A stretch of DNA of 64,000 bases. Origin: Bradyrhizobium rifense (GTDB lineage: Bacteria; Pseudomonadota; Alphaproteobacteria; Rhizobiales; Xanthobacteraceae). Positions 34,482-43,031 of the stretch are shown piece after piece (positions within the stretch are counted from its first letter, which is position 1; each line of letters begins with the position of its first letter). The translations under genes and the position numbers were made by a program. The stretch is from the NCBI RefSeq assembly GCF_008123425.1, contig NZ_VSSS01000063.1, positions 1 to 64,000 of the forward strand, read 5' to 3'. The notes below the pieces were generated by a model that searched no databases, was not told where the DNA came from, and saw only the letters and a list, made by a program, of their open reading frames with translations.

Positions 34482-36743
34482 ATGGCGGTGGCAGGATTCG
34501 GTCAAGGGTCGGTGGCAATGGGTCGGACGTTCCGGATCAAGGTGCGCATGCGCCGCTTCAGGCGGCAGCACCCCCGAATTGCCTTCGCGATCCGCTCTTT
34601 CATGATCTTCTCGGCGACGTTCGGCGGCGCCTATGGCTTCGTCACCGGTAGCCGGGCGCCAAATTCCGGTTACGATCCCAACACCTTTGCGATCGGCGCG
34701 AGCTTCCTGTTTGCGCTGGCCTGCCTTGGCCTGGCGACGCTCAGCATGCGGCTGCGTTTCGTCAACAAGCGGATGAGGAAGCTCGCCGCCCACAACGAGG
34801 CGCTGATCGATCGCAATTGGGAGCTGAAGGAAGCCGAAGAGCGCGCCCGCAGCCTGTTCGAATCGCAGGGCGATCTCATCGTGTTGCGCGACCATCAGGG
34901 CCGCATCACCTTTGCCAACGACGCCTATTGCGCGCTGGCCGCGCAGGCGCGCAGCGCACTGGTCGGCACGCGCTTTGATTTCGATGTGCTGGAGCAGGGC
35001 GATAGCGCGCGAGAGAGCAACGGCACCCGCATCCACGACCAGAAGATCGCAACACCTGTCGGCGCGCGCTGGATCGCCTGGCGCGAGGGTTTTGTAAGAC
35101 ACGATGCCGGCCAGCCCGCTGAACTACAAAGCGTCGGACGCGACGTCACCGACCGCACCGAGACCGAACGCGCGCTCTCGGATGCCCGCGACCAGGCCGA
35201 CGCGGCCAACCGCGCCAAATCGCGCTTCCTCGCGATGGCCTCGCACGAGATTCGTAATCCCCTCAACGGCATCATCGGCATGGGCGGCCTCTTGCTCGAC
35301 ACCACGCTGACGCCGGAGCAGACGACCTACGCAAGAGCGGTGAAAACCTCCGGCGAGGCGCTGATGGCGCTGATCGAGGAGCTGCTCGATTATTCCAAGA
35401 TCGAAGCCGGCAAGCTCGATCTCGACCAGCGTCCCTTTGCGCTCTCGACCTTGATCGAGGAGGTCACCGAGCTGCTGGCACCGCGCGCGCAGGCGAAAAA
35501 CCTCGAGATTGCGGCTTACGTGGACGAGCGCCTTCCGCTCGAAGTCGTTGGCGATGCCGCACGGCTGCGCCAGGTGCTGCTCAACCTCGCCGGCAACGCC
35601 ATCAAATTCACCGCAAGCGGCGGCGTGGCGCTGATCGTCGAACCCGGGATCTGGCCGAACGAAATCAGTTTTCTGGTCCGCGATACCGGCATTGGCATCG
35701 CGCCGGACGCGCAGCAGCGCATCTTCCGCGAGTTCGAGCAGGCCGACGACCGCGTCGCCCGCACCTATGGCGGCACCGGGCTTGGCCTCGCCATCAGCGA
35801 GCGCATCGTCAAGCGCATGGGCGGCCGCATCACCCTGGAGAGCGCGCCCGGCAACGGCTCGACCTTCGAGGTCGCGATCCCGCTCGCGCCCTCGCAAGGC
35901 GACGCCGGACATACCGCATTTCCAAGTCCGGATCTCGCCGGCAAGTCGATCCTGCTGGTGGCCGATGGCATCGAAGCGTCGCTGATCGCGCGGCGGCTGG
36001 AACGCTGGGGTGCCCAGACCTGCCTGATCGCAGACGCGGCCGTTGCCGAAGCGCTGCTGCCGGAGCGCTCGTGGCATGCGGTGCTGATCGACCGCGCACA
36101 CGGTCTGTTGGTCACCGACCGCATGGGCGAGGCCGCCCGCGCTCACGCAACGCAACGGCTCGTGCTGCTGACGCCGAGCTCACGTCATGACAAGCTTTCG
36201 CCGGCCTTCACCGGGTTCCTAGTGAAGCCGTTGCGCGCAGCCTCACTCGCCGCGCGCCTCTCGCTGGCGCCGGAAGTCGCCTCGCCCGATCTCGCGCCGG
36301 AGCCCGTCGAGCCCGCCGCGATCGGAACGCCCGCGAAAGGTCTTTCGATCCTCGTCGCCGAGGACAACGAGATCAACGCGCTCCTGATGCGGTCGCTGCT
36401 CACAAAACTCGGTCATCGCGTCGTCATCGCGGTCCATGGCGAGGCCGCACTGGAGTCCTGGCTTGCGGCGAGCTCTGCCGGCACGCCCTATGATCTCGTT
36501 TTGATGGACATCCAGATGCCGCAGCTCGACGGCATCGAAGCAACAAAACGCATCCGCGCGCATGAGGCCGCCACCGGTCGCCACCACACGCCGATCCTCG
36601 CGCTGACCGCGAACACGCTGGTGGAAGATCGCTACGCCTGCTTCGAGGCGGGCATGAACGGGTTTTTGATCAAGCCGCTCGATCGCGAAAAACTGGACGA
36701 GGCCCTGGCCGGGCTGGCCGCGGCGCGGCAGCTGGTGGTGTAG
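34482..36743 (+). CDS. Hybrid sensor histidine kinase with PAS and two receiver domains
   Basis: About 753 residues from the ATG at 34482; a TTG at 34425 and an ATG at 34518 are alternatives. Two N-terminal membrane helices (about 36-55 and 70-95) are followed by a coiled coil, a PAS domain (about 120-230), HisKA with FLAMASHEIRNPLNGIIGMGG, and HATPase with NLAGNAIKFT, DTGIGIAPDAQQRIF and GGTGLGLAIS. The first receiver (about 475-590) lacks the acidic pair, reading LLVADGIE, and looks degenerate. The second (about 620-745) is complete, with VAEDNE, LVLMDIQMP and FLIKPLD. No Hpt or response-regulator gene is adjacent. The signal is unknown. Confidence 0.88.
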   Translation: MAVAGFGQGSVAMGRTFRIKVRMRRFRRQHPRIAFAIRSFMIFSATFGGAYGFVTGSRAPNSGYDPNTFAIGASFLFALACLGLATLSMRLRFVNKRMRKLAAHNEALIDRNWELKEAEERARSLFESQGDLIVLRDHQGRITFANDAYCALAAQARSALVGTRFDFDVLEQGDSARESNGTRIHDQKIATPVGARWIAWREGFVRHDAGQPAELQSVGRDVTDRTETERALSDARDQADAANRAKSRFLAMASHEIRNPLNGIIGMGGLLLDTTLTPEQTTYARAVKTSGEALMALIEELLDYSKIEAGKLDLDQRPFALSTLIEEVTELLAPRAQAKNLEIAAYVDERLPLEVVGDAARLRQVLLNLAGNAIKFTASGGVALIVEPGIWPNEISFLVRDTGIGIAPDAQQRIFREFEQADDRVARTYGGTGLGLAISERIVKRMGGRITLESAPGNGSTFEVAIPLAPSQGDAGHTAFPSPDLAGKSILLVADGIEASLIARRLERWGAQTCLIADAAVAEALLPERSWHAVLIDRAHGLLVTDRMGEAARAHATQRLVLLTPSSRHDKLSPAFTGFLVKPLRAASLAARLSLAPEVASPDLAPEPVEPAAIGTPAKGLSILVAEDNEINALLMRSLLTKLGHRVVIAVHGEAALESWLAASSAGTPYDLVLMDIQMPQLDGIEATKRIRAHEAATGRHHTPILALTANTLVEDRYACFEAGMNGFLIKPLDREKLDEALAGLAAARQLVV

Positions 36744-36760
36744 CAGCAAGCGACGCCGCC

Positions 36761-36858
36761 GTAGGGTGGGCAAAGCGTAGCGTGCCCACCAATTACATTC
36801 GAGGATGCCGATGGATGGTGGGCACGGCGCGCGAAGAGCGCGCCTTTGCCCACCCTAC
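36761..36858. repeat. Palindromic intergenic repeat (GTAGGGTGGGC family)
   Basis: GTAGGGTGGGCAAAGCG at the left pairs with TTTGCCCACCCTAC at the right, with an internal GTGCCCACC/GGTGGGCAC pair. It occupies the gap between the convergent kinase and coaA genes. Copies are at 22050-22142 and, more diverged, 60209-60297. Confidence 0.75.
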
Positions 36859-36869
36859 GAGACCGCGGA

Positions 36870-37826
36870 CTACAGCCGCCTGAGCGCCACGCTCTCCACC
36901 ACGTGATCCGCGCCCTTCTTCAGGATCAGCGTCGCACGCGGGCGGGTCGGCAAAATATTGTCCTCGAGATTGGCGAGGTTGGTGCGCTCCCAGATCGCAG
37001 TGGCGGTGGCGGTGGCCTCCTCGTCGGACAACAGCGCATAGCGGTTGAAATAGGACTTTGGATTGGTGAACGCGGTGTCGCGCAGCGCCAGGAAGCGCTT
37101 GATGTACCAGCGTCGCAGCGCCGCTTCGTCGGCGTCGATATAGACCGAGAAGTCGAAGAAGTCGGAGACCACGGGCACCGCCTTGCCGTCGCGCGGCAGC
37201 TTGCCGGTCTGCAGCACGTTGACGCCCTCGACGATCAGGATATCGGGCTGGTCGATCTCGGCCCACTGGTGCGGTACGATGTCGTAGGTCAGATGCGAAT
37301 AGACCGGCGCACGCACGTTGCGGCGTCCGGACTTGATGTCGGACAGGAAACTCAGGAGCAGCGGCAGGTCGTAGCTCTCGGGAAAGCCCTTCTTCTGCAT
37401 GATGCCCTGCCGGTCGAGCACGGCGTTGGGATAGAGAAAGCCGTCCGTGGTGATCAGCTCGACCTTCGGACGCGGCGACCAGCGCGCCAGCAGCGCCTGG
37501 AGTACGCGCGCCGTGGTGGACTTTCCGACCGCGACGGAGCCTGCGACGCCGATGATGTAGGGCATCTTGCGGTCGCGGATGTTGAGGAACTGGCGCTCCG
37601 CATAATACAGGCGCTGCATCGCATCGACATAGATCGAGAGCAGGCGTGACAGCGGAAGATAGATGTCCTCGACCTCCTGCAAGTCCAACCGATCGTGCAG
37701 CGAGCGCAGCCGGTCGAACTCACCCGGCTCGAGCGTCATCGGCGTATCGTCACGCAAATGCGCCCATTCCTGGCGCGTATAAATGCGGTACGGATTATAC
37801 TGCTGCTCGGGTGCGCGGATATCCAT
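36870..37826 (-). CDS. coaA: Pantothenate kinase, type I
   Basis: First step of coenzyme A synthesis, phosphorylating pantothenate. The 318-residue P-loop enzyme has YIIGVAGSVAVGKSTTARVLQALL (Walker A), VELITTDGFLYPNAVL, MQKKGFPESYDLPLLLSFLSDIKSG and ILIVEGVNVLQTG. The length and motifs match E. coli CoaA. It is the last gene of the his operon, 27 bases after hisE, an arrangement seen in many Rhizobiales. A palindromic repeat follows its stop. Confidence 0.97.
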   Translation of the reverse strand: MDIRAPEQQYNPYRIYTRQEWAHLRDDTPMTLEPGEFDRLRSLHDRLDLQEVEDIYLPLSRLLSIYVDAMQRLYYAERQFLNIRDRKMPYIIGVAGSVAVGKSTTARVLQALLARWSPRPKVELITTDGFLYPNAVLDRQGIMQKKGFPESYDLPLLLSFLSDIKSGRRNVRAPVYSHLTYDIVPHQWAEIDQPDILIVEGVNVLQTGKLPRDGKAVPVVSDFFDFSVYIDADEAALRRWYIKRFLALRDTAFTNPKSYFNRYALLSDEEATATATAIWERTNLANLEDNILPTRPRATLILKKGADHVVESVALRRL

Positions 37827-37853
37827 GACGCCGCCTTCTCCGTTGCGACCTAC

Positions 37854-38171
37854 TTACTTACGCGAAGCCTTCTCTTCCAACCCTGACGTCGATGTCCGCT
37901 TGTCCAGCGCGGCTTCGACTTCTTCCAGCTTTACGCCGCGCACCTTGAGCAGCACAAGGAAGTGATAGAGCAGGTCAGCGCCCTCGGCGATCAGATGCGC
38001 GCGATCGTTTTCGACTGCTGCGATTACGGTTTCGACTGCCTCCTCACCGAACTTCTTGGCGCAATGTTCAGCGCCCTTGTCCAGGAGCTTGCGGGTATAG
38101 GAGGCCTCACCACCGGACGCCGCGCGGGCGTCGATGGTTGCGGCCAGATCGTGGATCGTGAAACGCGACAT
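37854..38171 (-). CDS. hisE: Phosphoribosyl-ATP pyrophosphatase
   Basis: Second step of histidine synthesis, hydrolysing PR-ATP to PR-AMP. The 105-residue protein is a stand-alone HisE (all-alpha MazG-like fold), with SYTRKLLDKGAEHCAKKFGEEAVETVIAAVE carrying the Glu-rich metal site and ADLLYHFLVLLKVRGV. HisI is not fused and not in the window. It follows hisF by 76 bases, a longer gap than elsewhere in the operon, and precedes coaA. Confidence 0.95.
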   Translation of the reverse strand: MSRFTIHDLAATIDARAASGGEASYTRKLLDKGAEHCAKKFGEEAVETVIAAVENDRAHLIAEGADLLYHFLVLLKVRGVKLEEVEAALDKRTSTSGLEEKASRK

Positions 38172-38247
38172 CGGAATTACTCAGAAACGCACCCGGCCAG
38201 AGGCCAATCCCCGCCGGCGTGTGTAGCATTTTTATGAACGGAAGTCG

Positions 38248-39024
38248 TCAGGCATCCATGCGCATGGGCAACCCGCGCCGGGCCATGTGCTCCTTGGCTT
38301 CACGGATGGTGAATTCCCCGAAGTGGAAGATCGAGGCGGCCAGCACGGCGGTAGCATGCCCGTCGCGAATGCCATCGACGAGGTGGTCGAGATTGCCGAC
38401 ACCGCCCGAGGCGATCACGGGAACGGGAACGCTGTCGGCGATCGCCCGGGTCAGCGGGATGTCAAAGCCCTGCCTGGTACCGTCGCGATCCATCGAGGTG
38501 AGCAAAATTTCACCAGCCCCGAGCGAGACCACTTCCTGGGCATATTCGATCGCGTCGATGCCGGTCGAGTTGCGGCCGCCATGGGTAAATATCTCCCAGC
38601 GCTCGCCGCCGCCGGCGCGCTTGACCCGCTTGGCATCGATCGCGACCACGACGCACTGCCCGCCGAACTTTTCGGCGGCTTCCTTGACGAACTCGCGCCG
38701 CGACACCGCGGCGCTGTTGATCGAGACCTTGTCGGCGCCGGCGCGCAGCAGCGTCTTGATGTCGTTGACCTCACGGACACCGCCGCCGACGGTGACCGGC
38801 ATGAAGCAGGCCTCCGCCGTGCGCCGGACCACGTCCAGCATGATGCCGCGGTTCTCATGGGTCGCGGTGATGTCGAGGAATGTGAGCTCGTCGGCACCGG
38901 CGGCGTCATAGGCGATCGCGGCTTCGACGGGGTCGCCGGCATCGCGCAGATCGACGAAGTTGACGCCCTTGACGACGCGGCCGTCCTTGACGTCGAGGCA
39001 GGGGATCACGCGCACCTTGAACAT
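38248..39024 (-). CDS. hisF: Imidazole glycerol phosphate synthase, cyclase subunit
   Basis: Forms imidazole glycerol phosphate and AICAR from PRFAR and the ammonia supplied by HisH. The 258-residue TIM barrel starts MFKVRVIPCLDVKDGRVVKGVNFVDLRDAGDPVE with the catalytic Asp11, and has TVGGGVREVNDIKTLLRAGADKVSINSAA and GEILLTSMDRDGTRQGFD with the second catalytic Asp. It lies three bases after hisA. The length is usual for the family. Confidence 0.97.
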   Translation of the reverse strand: MFKVRVIPCLDVKDGRVVKGVNFVDLRDAGDPVEAAIAYDAAGADELTFLDITATHENRGIMLDVVRRTAEACFMPVTVGGGVREVNDIKTLLRAGADKVSINSAAVSRREFVKEAAEKFGGQCVVVAIDAKRVKRAGGGERWEIFTHGGRNSTGIDAIEYAQEVVSLGAGEILLTSMDRDGTRQGFDIPLTRAIADSVPVPVIASGGVGNLDHLVDGIRDGHATAVLAASIFHFGEFTIREAKEHMARRGLPMRMDA

Positions 39025-39027
39025 GTG

Positions 39028-39777
39028 TCAGCTCCTGGGCGGCGCGTTGCGGATCAAGGTGAGGGCGGCCGCGGGATCGAGCCGGCCGTCATAGAGCGCG
39101 CGGCCGGCGATCGCGCCGGCGAGCTTCTTCGCCCGCGGCGTCAGCATCGCCTTGACGTCCTCGATCGAGGCAAGACCGCCGGAAGCAATCACGGGGATCG
39201 AGATGGCGTCTGCAAGTGCAATGGTCGCATCGAGGTTGAGGCCCTTCAGCAGGCCGTCGCGCGCGATGTCGGTGAAGATGATGGCGGCGACGCCGGCATC
39301 CTCGAAACGCTGCGCGATCTCCAGCACGGTCACCTGCGAGGTCTCGGCCCAGCCTTCGACCGCGACCTTGCCGTCTCGAGCGTCGAGCCCGACAGCGACG
39401 CGGCCGGGGAATTTTTTCGCGGCCGCCTTCACCAATTCAGGATCGCGCACCGCGGCCGTGCCGATGATGACGCGACTGATACCCTTGCCGAGCCACGCCT
39501 CGACAGTCGCGAGATCGCGAATACCGCCACCGAGCTGCACCGGGATCTTGATGGTCTTCAGCATCCCTTCGACCGCCTGCGCATTCACCGGCTTGCCGGC
39601 GAACGCACCGTCGAGATCGACGACGTGGAGATACTCAAAGCCCTGCGTGACAAAGCTCTCGGCCTGCGCGGCAGGATCGAGATTGAACACGGTCGCGCGC
39701 GCCATGTCGCCTTGCTCGAGGCGCACGCACTGGCCGTTCTTGAGGTCGATGGCAGGAAAGAGAATCACGGTTTCCAT
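39028..39777 (-). CDS. hisA: ProFAR isomerase
   Basis: Isomerises ProFAR to PRFAR in histidine synthesis. The 249-residue TIM barrel starts METVILFPAIDLKNGQCVRLEQGDM with the catalytic Asp in AIDLK, and has VQLGGGIRDLATVEAWLGKGISRVIIGTAA and FTDIARDGLLKGLNLD with the second catalytic Asp. The gene overlaps hisH by 13 bases upstream and is followed three bases later by hisF, the compact hisHAF block of alphaproteobacteria. Confidence 0.97.
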   Translation of the reverse strand: METVILFPAIDLKNGQCVRLEQGDMARATVFNLDPAAQAESFVTQGFEYLHVVDLDGAFAGKPVNAQAVEGMLKTIKIPVQLGGGIRDLATVEAWLGKGISRVIIGTAAVRDPELVKAAAKKFPGRVAVGLDARDGKVAVEGWAETSQVTVLEIAQRFEDAGVAAIIFTDIARDGLLKGLNLDATIALADAISIPVIASGGLASIEDVKAMLTPRAKKLAGAIAGRALYDGRLDPAAALTLIRNAPPRS

Positions 39778-40415
39778 CGCAAAAAGTTCGAGATCAAGGC
39801 GAGGCCAAAGCGCTGGCTCTTCTCGGGGTGAAATTGCGTGCCGATGACGGTGTCCTTGGCGACGATCGCGGTGACCGGCCCGCCGTAGTCGGCGCGCGCG
39901 AGCACGTCCGCCTCATTGGCAGCGTTGAGGTGATAAGAGTGCACGAAATAGGCGTGCTGGCCCTTGGGGCCGAGTGGCAGCCTCTCCAGCACCGGATGCT
40001 CCCGCAACACGTCGAGCGTGTTCCAACCCATGTGCGGGATCTTCAGGCTCTCGTCGCGCGGCGTGATCTTCTCGACGTCGCCGCCGATCCAGTTCAGGCC
40101 TTGCGTGATGACGTGCTCCTTGCCACGGGTGGCGAACAGCTGCATGCCGACGCAGATGCCCAACATCGGCCGCGCCTTCACGCGAACGGCTTCGTTGACC
40201 GCCTCGACCATGCCGTTGACGGCGTCCAGGCCGCGCCGGCAATCGGCAAAGGCGCCGACGCCCGGCAGCACCAGACGGTCGGCGCCATAGGCCTGGTCCG
40301 GATCGCTGGTGACGAAGACCTTCTGCGGATTCTCCATGCTGCGCGCGGCGCGCTCAAAGGCCTTGGCGGCGGAATGCAGATTCCCGGAACCGTAATCGAT
40401 GATGGCAACGCTCAT
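39765..40415 (-). CDS. hisH: Imidazole glycerol phosphate synthase, glutamine amidotransferase subunit
   Basis: Releases ammonia from glutamine and passes it to HisF. The 216-residue class I amidotransferase starts MSVAIIDYGSGNLHSAAKAFERA and has the nucleophile Cys in MLGICVGMQLFA and the His/Glu pair in THFHPEKS-like GTQFHPEKSQRFG. The ATG at 40415 overlaps the stop of the upstream DUF2628 gene as ATGA, indicating coupling. A longer in-frame reading to 40538 has no similarity. It overlaps hisA by 13 bases. Confidence 0.97.
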   Translation of the reverse strand: MSVAIIDYGSGNLHSAAKAFERAARSMENPQKVFVTSDPDQAYGADRLVLPGVGAFADCRRGLDAVNGMVEAVNEAVRVKARPMLGICVGMQLFATRGKEHVITQGLNWIGGDVEKITPRDESLKIPHMGWNTLDVLREHPVLERLPLGPKGQHAYFVHSYHLNAANEADVLARADYGGPVTAIVAKDTVIGTQFHPEKSQRFGLALISNFLRWKP

Positions 40416-40942
40416 CTTGACCCTCCCGGTTCTGGAAACAAACCAATGATGCCGCCGGCCGGAATCGGCGGCGGGTTGGAAAATTGCTGACCCGGCAAAT
40501 TGCGGGTCGGCGGCGGGCCGCCGCGATCGACAGCCCATTGATCGTTGACGATGCCGCGCTGTGTCTTGCTCCAGCGCTCGAAGAAGCGGTGCTCGGCGGT
40601 GTCCTCGTCGTCGCCCACGACGACGTCAAGCTGCCGCCACTTGCCGCGCGACAAGGTCCAGCGGCGCAGGCTCGAGGCCTCAAAACCCATCAGCAGCGCG
40701 ACGATGGTGTTGGCGAAGAAGATCGAGCTGCGGCCGACGCCGAGGCTGTGCAGCCCGGCATCGAACGCGGCGAGAAAGACGATCCAGCCGATCAGGGCGA
40801 GCCAAAGCCTGTTCCAGAGCAGCCAGAACGGGCCCAACACCATCGCCCAGAAATGGAAGCCGTCGCGCACGAACACGAATCTGTCGGTGGCGCGCAGATC
40901 GGCCCCGCCTGGGGTGGGAGCATGAACTGTGTAGACAGGCAT
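40412..40942 (-). CDS. DUF2628 membrane protein inside the histidine operon
   Basis: A 176-residue protein with a DUF2628 pattern: MPVYTVHAPTPGG at the start, FVFVRDGFHFWAMVLGPFWLLWNRLWLALIGWIVFLAAFDAGL with aromatic-rich membrane helices (about 30-68), a third helix (about 75-90) and a Pro/Gly-rich tail (about 145-176). The function is unknown. It lies between hisB and hisH with an ATGA overlap to hisH, so it is translated with the operon. The position is probably conserved in relatives, but I cannot say whether it takes part in histidine metabolism. Confidence 0.85.
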   Translation of the reverse strand: MPVYTVHAPTPGGADLRATDRFVFVRDGFHFWAMVLGPFWLLWNRLWLALIGWIVFLAAFDAGLHSLGVGRSSIFFANTIVALLMGFEASSLRRWTLSRGKWRQLDVVVGDDEDTAEHRFFERWSKTQRGIVNDQWAVDRGGPPPTRNLPGQQFSNPPPIPAGGIIGLFPEPGGSR

Positions 40943-41009
40943 TTTCGATGCCCCGTTCTCGAGAATTCAATGATGCCGCCGGCAGCGCTTGGCCACCGAG
41001 ACGGAGATG

Positions 41010-41603
41010 TCAGCCGCCAAGCGAGCCTTTGGTGGACGGGATTTCACCCGCCGTCTTGGGATCGATCGCAACCGCGGTGCGCAGCGCCCGCGCCAGGCCC
41101 TTGAAGCAGGACTCGGCGATATGGTGGCTGTTATCGCCATATAGGGTCTCGACGTGGAGAGTCACGCCGGCGTTGATGGCGAAGGCCTGGAACCACTCGC
41201 GCACCAGGTCGGTGTCGAACTCACCGATCTTGTCGCGAGGGAAGTCGGCCTTGAACACCAGGAACGGGCGGCCCGAGATGTCGATGACCACGCGTGACAG
41301 CGTCTCGTCCATGGGCATGTGCACGCCGGCATAGCGGGTGATGCCCGCCATGGTGCCGAGCGCCTGCCTGACCGCCTGGCCAAGCGCGATGCCGGTGTCT
41401 TCGGTGGTATGGTGATGATCAATGTGCAGGTCGCCAACCGCCTTGACCGTGAGGTCGATACGGGAATGGCGGGCGAGGAGATCGAGCATATGGTCGAAAA
41501 AGCCGATGCCGGTCGCGATATCAGCCACGCCGGTGCCATCGAGGTTCACGGTGACCTCGATGTCGGTTTCCTTGGTCTTGCGCTTGATCGTCGCGGTGCG
41601 CAT
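41010..41603 (-). CDS. hisB: Imidazoleglycerol-phosphate dehydratase
   Basis: Dehydrates IGP to imidazole acetol phosphate in histidine synthesis. The 197-residue protein is the single-function form, without the phosphatase domain of E. coli HisB. It has GIGFFDHMLDLLARHSRIDL, GDLHIDHHHTTEDTGIALGQAV and the C-terminal HHIAESCFKGLARALRTAV, which supply the manganese-binding His residues. It is the first gene of the operon and is divergent from hslV with 202 bases between, where the promoters should lie. Confidence 0.97.
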   Translation of the reverse strand: MRTATIKRKTKETDIEVTVNLDGTGVADIATGIGFFDHMLDLLARHSRIDLTVKAVGDLHIDHHHTTEDTGIALGQAVRQALGTMAGITRYAGVHMPMDETLSRVVIDISGRPFLVFKADFPRDKIGEFDTDLVREWFQAFAINAGVTLHVETLYGDNSHHIAESCFKGLARALRTAVAIDPKTAGEIPSTKGSLGG

Positions 41604-41625
41604 TGAAAGCTGGTTTCCATCCTGG

Positions 41626-41653
41626 CTTGAGGGCCGAAAACGCCAGTCTATTA
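41626..41653 (+). promoter_or_regulatory. Possible RpoH-like promoter for hslV
   Basis: CTTG (41626-41629) is followed 18 bases later by CTATTA (41648-41653), a partial match to the alphaproteobacterial heat-shock consensus. HslVU is usually RpoH dependent. The -10 part is imperfect, so this is weak. Confidence 0.25.
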
Positions 41654-41805
41654 ACAGCCAAATGACGCCTTCGCTACCGCGGGAACGGCTGGCCGGGCTC
41701 TACTTCTGCCTATGGTGAGCGAATTTGAGGCCGGAACGGCCCGTTGGGCGCCGGTTGTCCCTTTGCCCCTGACCGCCTAAATCAGCCCGGACAACGAGGG
41801 TCATT

Positions 41806-42366
41806 ATGCAGGATTCCCAGAACAGCTCGCCGGTCTGGCACGGCACCACGATTTTGACGGTCCGCAAGGGCGGCAAGGTGGTGGTCGGCGGCGACGGCCA
41901 GGTCTCGATCGGCCAGACCGTGATCAAGTCCAATGCCAAAAAGGTCCGGAAACTCGGCAAGGGCGACGTCATCGGCGGCTTTGCCGGCGCCACGGCCGAT
42001 GCTTTCACCCTGTTCGAGCGGCTGGAGAGCAAGCTCGAGCAATATCCGGGGCAATTGACCCGGGCCGCGGTGGAGCTCGCCAAGGACTGGCGCACCGACC
42101 GTTATTTGCGGCGGCTGGAGGCCATGATGATCGTGGCCGACAAGGACGTCTCCCTGGTGCTGACCGGGACCGGCGACGTGCTCGAGCCCGAGGCCGGCGT
42201 GATGGCGATCGGCTCCGGCGGCAATTATGCGCTGGCCGCGGCCCGCGCCCTGATCGACACCGACAAGGACGCCGAGACCATTGTCCGCCGCTCGCTCGAT
42301 ATCGCCGCCGACATCTGCGTCTACACCAACCGCAACGTCACCATCGAAGCGCTGACGGCCGGCTGA
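41806..42366 (+). CDS. hslV: HslV (ClpQ) peptidase subunit
   Basis: Proteolytic core of the HslUV ATP-dependent protease. The 186-residue protein has a 13-residue propeptide before the catalytic Thr in GTTILTVRKGGKVVVGGDGQVS, and GDVIGGFAGATADAFTLFERLE and MAIGSGGNYALAAARAL, all diagnostic. Relatives are 175-190 residues long. It is separated from its partner hslU by one DUF2585 gene that starts four bases after the hslV stop, so all three probably form one transcript. Confidence 0.97.
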   Translation: MQDSQNSSPVWHGTTILTVRKGGKVVVGGDGQVSIGQTVIKSNAKKVRKLGKGDVIGGFAGATADAFTLFERLESKLEQYPGQLTRAAVELAKDWRTDRYLRRLEAMMIVADKDVSLVLTGTGDVLEPEAGVMAIGSGGNYALAAARALIDTDKDAETIVRRSLDIAADICVYTNRNVTIEALTAG

Positions 42367-42370
42367 GCGG

Positions 42371-42979
42371 ATGGGATTGGCCCGCAGCGACAGCCCGACC
42401 CAACCCGCGTTTCCGCCGCTCGCCTGGGTCGGCATCGCGCTCTTGCTGCTGGCGCTGCAGGCCTCGATCCTGTTTGCAATGGGGCGGGTGCCGATCTGCA
42501 CCTGCGGCTACGTCAAGCTGTGGCATGGCGTGGTGAACAGCTCGGAGAATTCCCAGCACATCGCCGACTGGTACAGTTTTTCCCACGTCCTGCACGGCTT
42601 CCTGTTCTACGGACTGACGTGGCTGCTGTTCTCGCGACGTCTGACCTGGCCGGCGCGGTTGATCATCGCGATGCTGATCGAGGGCGCCTGGGAGATCGTC
42701 GAGAACTCGCCGTTCATCATCGAGCGCTACCGCGCCGGCACGATCTCGCTGGATTATTTTGGCGACAGCATCGTCAACTCGGTCTCTGACACGCTGTTCA
42801 TGATGCTCGGGTTCCTCACCGCCCGCGTGCTTCCGATCCCGGTAACAGTCGTGCTCGGGCTCGCCTTCGAGATCATGCTGGCGCTGCACATTCGCGACAA
42901 TCTGACGCTCAACGTCTTGATGCTCATCCATCCGATCGAGGCCGTGAAGCAATGGCAATCCGGTCCGCCGATCATTTGA
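42371..42979 (+). CDS. DUF2585 (UPF0314) membrane protein
   Basis: A 202-residue protein with about four or five membrane helices and a Cys pair in VPICTCGYVKLWHGVVNSSENSQHIADWYSFSHVLHG, which is the signature of the UPF0314/DUF2585 family. The later EGAWEIVENSPFIIERYR is also conserved. The His/Glu/Trp-rich motifs in or near the membrane suggest metal or heme binding, but no function is known. It sits between hslV and hslU. Alternative starts are not obvious. Family assignment is firm. Confidence 0.85.
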   Translation: MGLARSDSPTQPAFPPLAWVGIALLLLALQASILFAMGRVPICTCGYVKLWHGVVNSSENSQHIADWYSFSHVLHGFLFYGLTWLLFSRRLTWPARLIIAMLIEGAWEIVENSPFIIERYRAGTISLDYFGDSIVNSVSDTLFMMLGFLTARVLPIPVTVVLGLAFEIMLALHIRDNLTLNVLMLIHPIEAVKQWQSGPPII

Positions 42980-43031
42980 CGGTCAAAAAAGCGGCTTGTC
43001 CCCGCCGGCTTCTAATCCTAGCTAAGGTCCC

